DNA of 6,261 nucleotides from Bacteroidaceae bacterium (lineage in GTDB: Bacteria > Bacteroidota > Bacteroidia > Bacteroidales > Bacteroidaceae), in the NCBI GenBank assembly GCA_900769465.1, contig CAAGGT010000234.1:1-6261 (forward strand), read 5' to 3'. The notes beneath the pieces are model-generated. The model saw only the letters and a program-made list of their open reading frames with translations. It searched no databases and was not told where the DNA came from. Shown here in pieces: positions 5,270 to 6,261 of this stretch. A program made the translations under genes and the position numbers. Within the stretch, counting starts at the first letter, position 1, and the number at the start of each line of letters is the position of its first letter.

Positions 5270-6235
5270 ATGTCAAAACAACTAATCGAGGCACAAAGAT
5301 ATGGAATTTATCTTGGTCTACAAAGGAAATGGACTCAAAGTCAGATTGCGAAAGACATTAAAGTGTCAGAATCAACAGTAAGCAGGGAGATCGCCCGCAA
5401 CTCCAACGAGAACGGAGAATATTGTTGGATAGTGGCACAGAAGAAAGCGGATAGCAGGAAGCATGGTCTGTCCGGCAATCATCGTAAGTCACAAGAACTA
5501 TGGTGGAGAATAGATCAGATGATTATAGAAGAGGATTGGTCTCCTGCACAAATTGCTGGAGTGCTTAGAAAGGAGGGTATTCATATTGTTAAGCAGACCA
5601 TATACAATCATGTGCATGCAGACACTACAGGAGAACTTGTTAAACACATGCCACATGAGTTGAAGTACAAGAAGAGAACGAAAAGGCATCGAGAGACAAA
5701 AGCAACAAATATCGCCAATAGAACCAGTATACACGACAGACCCAAGGAGGCGGATGGGAAACGTTTTGGAGATTGGGAGATGGATACAATTGTAGACTCG
5801 CATGGACATGCAATCGTGACTCTTACAGAACGTTCTACAAACTTTTTGCTTATGGCGAAACTGCCGAATGGAAGGAAAGCCATTCCAACGGCAAATGCGG
5901 TTATCAGGCTGCTTTATCCTTATCGAGACAGTCTAAAGACTATTACCACTGACAATGGCAGTGAGTTTGCTGAGCATCTGGAAATAACGAAGAAGCTCAG
6001 TAAAAACGGACAAGATAAAGTTATTGTCTATTTTGCGGATTCTTACTGTTCTTGGCAAAAGGGTGCTATCGAAAACGCTAATAAACTAATTCGAAAATAC
6101 ATCCCTAAAAATGCAAATTTTGATAATTTTTCTAATGTGAAAATATTGAAAATCCAAAAAAAATTAAACAGAAGACCTCGTGAAAAACTTAATTTTGAGG
6201 CTCCTGTTAAATGCTTTTTCAATTCTTTACTTTAA
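5270..6235 (+). CDS. IS30-family transposase (DDE), intact
   Basis: This 321-residue protein catalyses cutting and joining of the IS ends. An N-terminal helix-turn-helix (residues 21-45, WTQSQIAKDIKVSESTVSRE) is the IS30-type DNA-binding domain. A second helical region follows, with the family motif WSPAQIAG at 90-97. The catalytic triad is complete: D172 in GDWEMDT, D228 in TTDNGSEF, and E268 in GAIENANKLIRKYIPK. The C-terminal LNRRPREKLNFEAP motif is typical. Length is within the family range (about 290-380). The D228-E268 spacing is a few residues longer than I recall for IS30 because of an insert at KNGQDK. The start at 5270 is the first Met and gives a normal N-terminus; no Shine-Dalgarno precedes it. 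The stop overlaps the right inverted repeat. The gene faces a predicted antisense RNA. Confidence 0.93.
   Translation: MSKQLIEAQRYGIYLGLQRKWTQSQIAKDIKVSESTVSREIARNSNENGEYCWIVAQKKADSRKHGLSGNHRKSQELWWRIDQMIIEEDWSPAQIAGVLRKEGIHIVKQTIYNHVHADTTGELVKHMPHELKYKKRTKRHRETKATNIANRTSIHDRPKEADGKRFGDWEMDTIVDSHGHAIVTLTERSTNFLLMAKLPNGRKAIPTANAVIRLLYPYRDSLKTITTDNGSEFAEHLEITKKLSKNGQDKVIVYFADSYCSWQKGAIENANKLIRKYIPKNANFDNFSNVKILKIQKKLNRRPREKLNFEAPVKCFFNSLL
5294..5324 (-). promoter_or_regulatory. Consensus Bacteroidetes promoter antisense to the transposase gene
   Basis: On the minus strand TTTG (5324-5321) is followed by a 19-nt spacer and TATCTTTG (5301-5294). Both boxes match the TTTG / TAnnTTTG consensus perfectly with the correct spacing, and it is the best promoter match I found in the window. 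It lies within codons 9-19 of the transposase gene and points at its start codon. Transcription would begin about 5 nt after the -7 box, near 5289. Confidence 0.6.
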
Positions 6236-6240
6236 TTTTG
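6233..6240 (+). promoter_or_regulatory. Possible outward-facing -7 element at the right IS end
   Basis: TAATTTTG, an exact TAnnTTTG match, overlaps the transposase stop codon and reads out through the right inverted repeat. No good TTTG lies 19-21 nt upstream, so it would be weak unless assisted. Known: several Bacteroides IS elements activate adjacent resistance genes through outward promoters. What lies downstream here is outside the window. Confidence 0.2.
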
Positions 6241-6261
6241 CATTTGCTATTGGACTCTACA
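6234..6261 (-). repeat. Right terminal inverted repeat (IRR) of the IS30-family element
   Basis: Read inward it starts TGTAGAGTCCAATAGC and reaches AAATGCAA. Its inner edge overlaps the transposase stop codon by two bases, and its outer base is the last base of the window. The element therefore has essentially no 3' non-coding DNA beyond the repeat. Confidence 0.8.

Larger units (their letters stand above)
5212..5289 (-). ncRNA. Predicted antisense RNA across the transposase start (about 75 nt)
   Basis: The perfect minus-strand promoter (boxes at 5324-5294) and the intrinsic terminator (5244-5212) bracket one short transcript from about 5289 to about 5213. Its first 45 or so nt are AU-rich and unpaired, and complementary to the transposase start codon and codons 1-6; its 3' end is the TTCG hairpin. 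Known: IS10 (RNA-OUT) and IS30 have antisense RNAs that limit transposase synthesis. Inferred here: the same role. No expression evidence is available from sequence alone. Confidence 0.5.
5100..6261 (+). mobile_element. IS30-family insertion sequence (IS4351-like), complete, 1162 bp
   Basis: The element is bounded by 28-bp imperfect inverted repeats (5100-5127 and 6234-6261, 20 of 28 matching) that start TGAAGATTCC and TGTAGAGTCC and share a (C/T)GCAA block. From memory, IS30-family ends begin TGTAGATTC and contain AACGCAA, which fits both ends. The single gene is an intact IS30-type DDE transposase. Length is close to that of IS4351 of Bacteroides, about 1.15 kb as I recall. The right flank lies outside the window, so a target duplication (2-3 bp in this family) cannot be checked. 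Confidence 0.85.

Noticed and set aside
5498..5883. Minus-strand open frames inside the transposase gene
   Set aside because: They are shadows of the transposase; neither resembles a known protein, and neither overlaps the predicted antisense RNA.

Overview
The window looks like Bacteroidota, most likely a Bacteroidales species. Three things suggest this. Coding DNA is AT-leaning and the intergenic DNA very AT-rich. Promoter-like sites follow the Bacteroidetes -33/-7 pattern (TTTG, 19-21 nt, TAnnTTTG) rather than the E. coli one. The two genes present, a giant modular Cys-containing surface protein and an IS30-family (IS4351-like) insertion sequence, are typical of that group. No rRNA, tRNA or CRISPR was seen.

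Layout. (1) Positions 1-4211, minus strand: the N-terminal part (1403 codons, open to the left edge) of a very large secreted repeat protein. In order it has a signal peptide, an N-terminal beta-rich domain, two Ig-like modules, a linker region, two tandem 71-residue modules plus a related third, and a tandem array of about 80-90-residue HYR-like Cys modules that runs off the window. I translated the frame by hand over its whole length and found no frameshift or stop. (2) 4212-4440: its leader, with an in-frame upstream extension that makes the start uncertain. (3) 4441-4784: very AT-rich non-coding DNA with a candidate minus-strand promoter and inverted repeats. (4) 4785-5099: a candidate rightward promoter followed by about 280 nt with three stem-loops and no credible ORF, ending where the IS begins. 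(5) 5100-6261: a complete IS30-family element of 1162 bp, with 28-bp imperfect terminal inverted repeats (20/28), an intact DDE transposase of 321 residues and a 142-nt leader. The right inverted repeat ends on the last base of the window.

The most interesting signal is inside the IS. A consensus Bacteroidetes promoter on the minus strand, within the first codons of the transposase gene, faces a textbook intrinsic terminator just upstream of the transposase start. Together they define a predicted antisense RNA of about 75 nt covering the transposase start codon. It resembles in layout the antisense RNAs known to restrain IS10 and IS30, but is built from Bacteroidetes signals.

The surface protein and the IS are divergent and probably functionally unrelated. 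The IS may have separated the promoter/leader at 4785-5099 from a gene lying right of the window.
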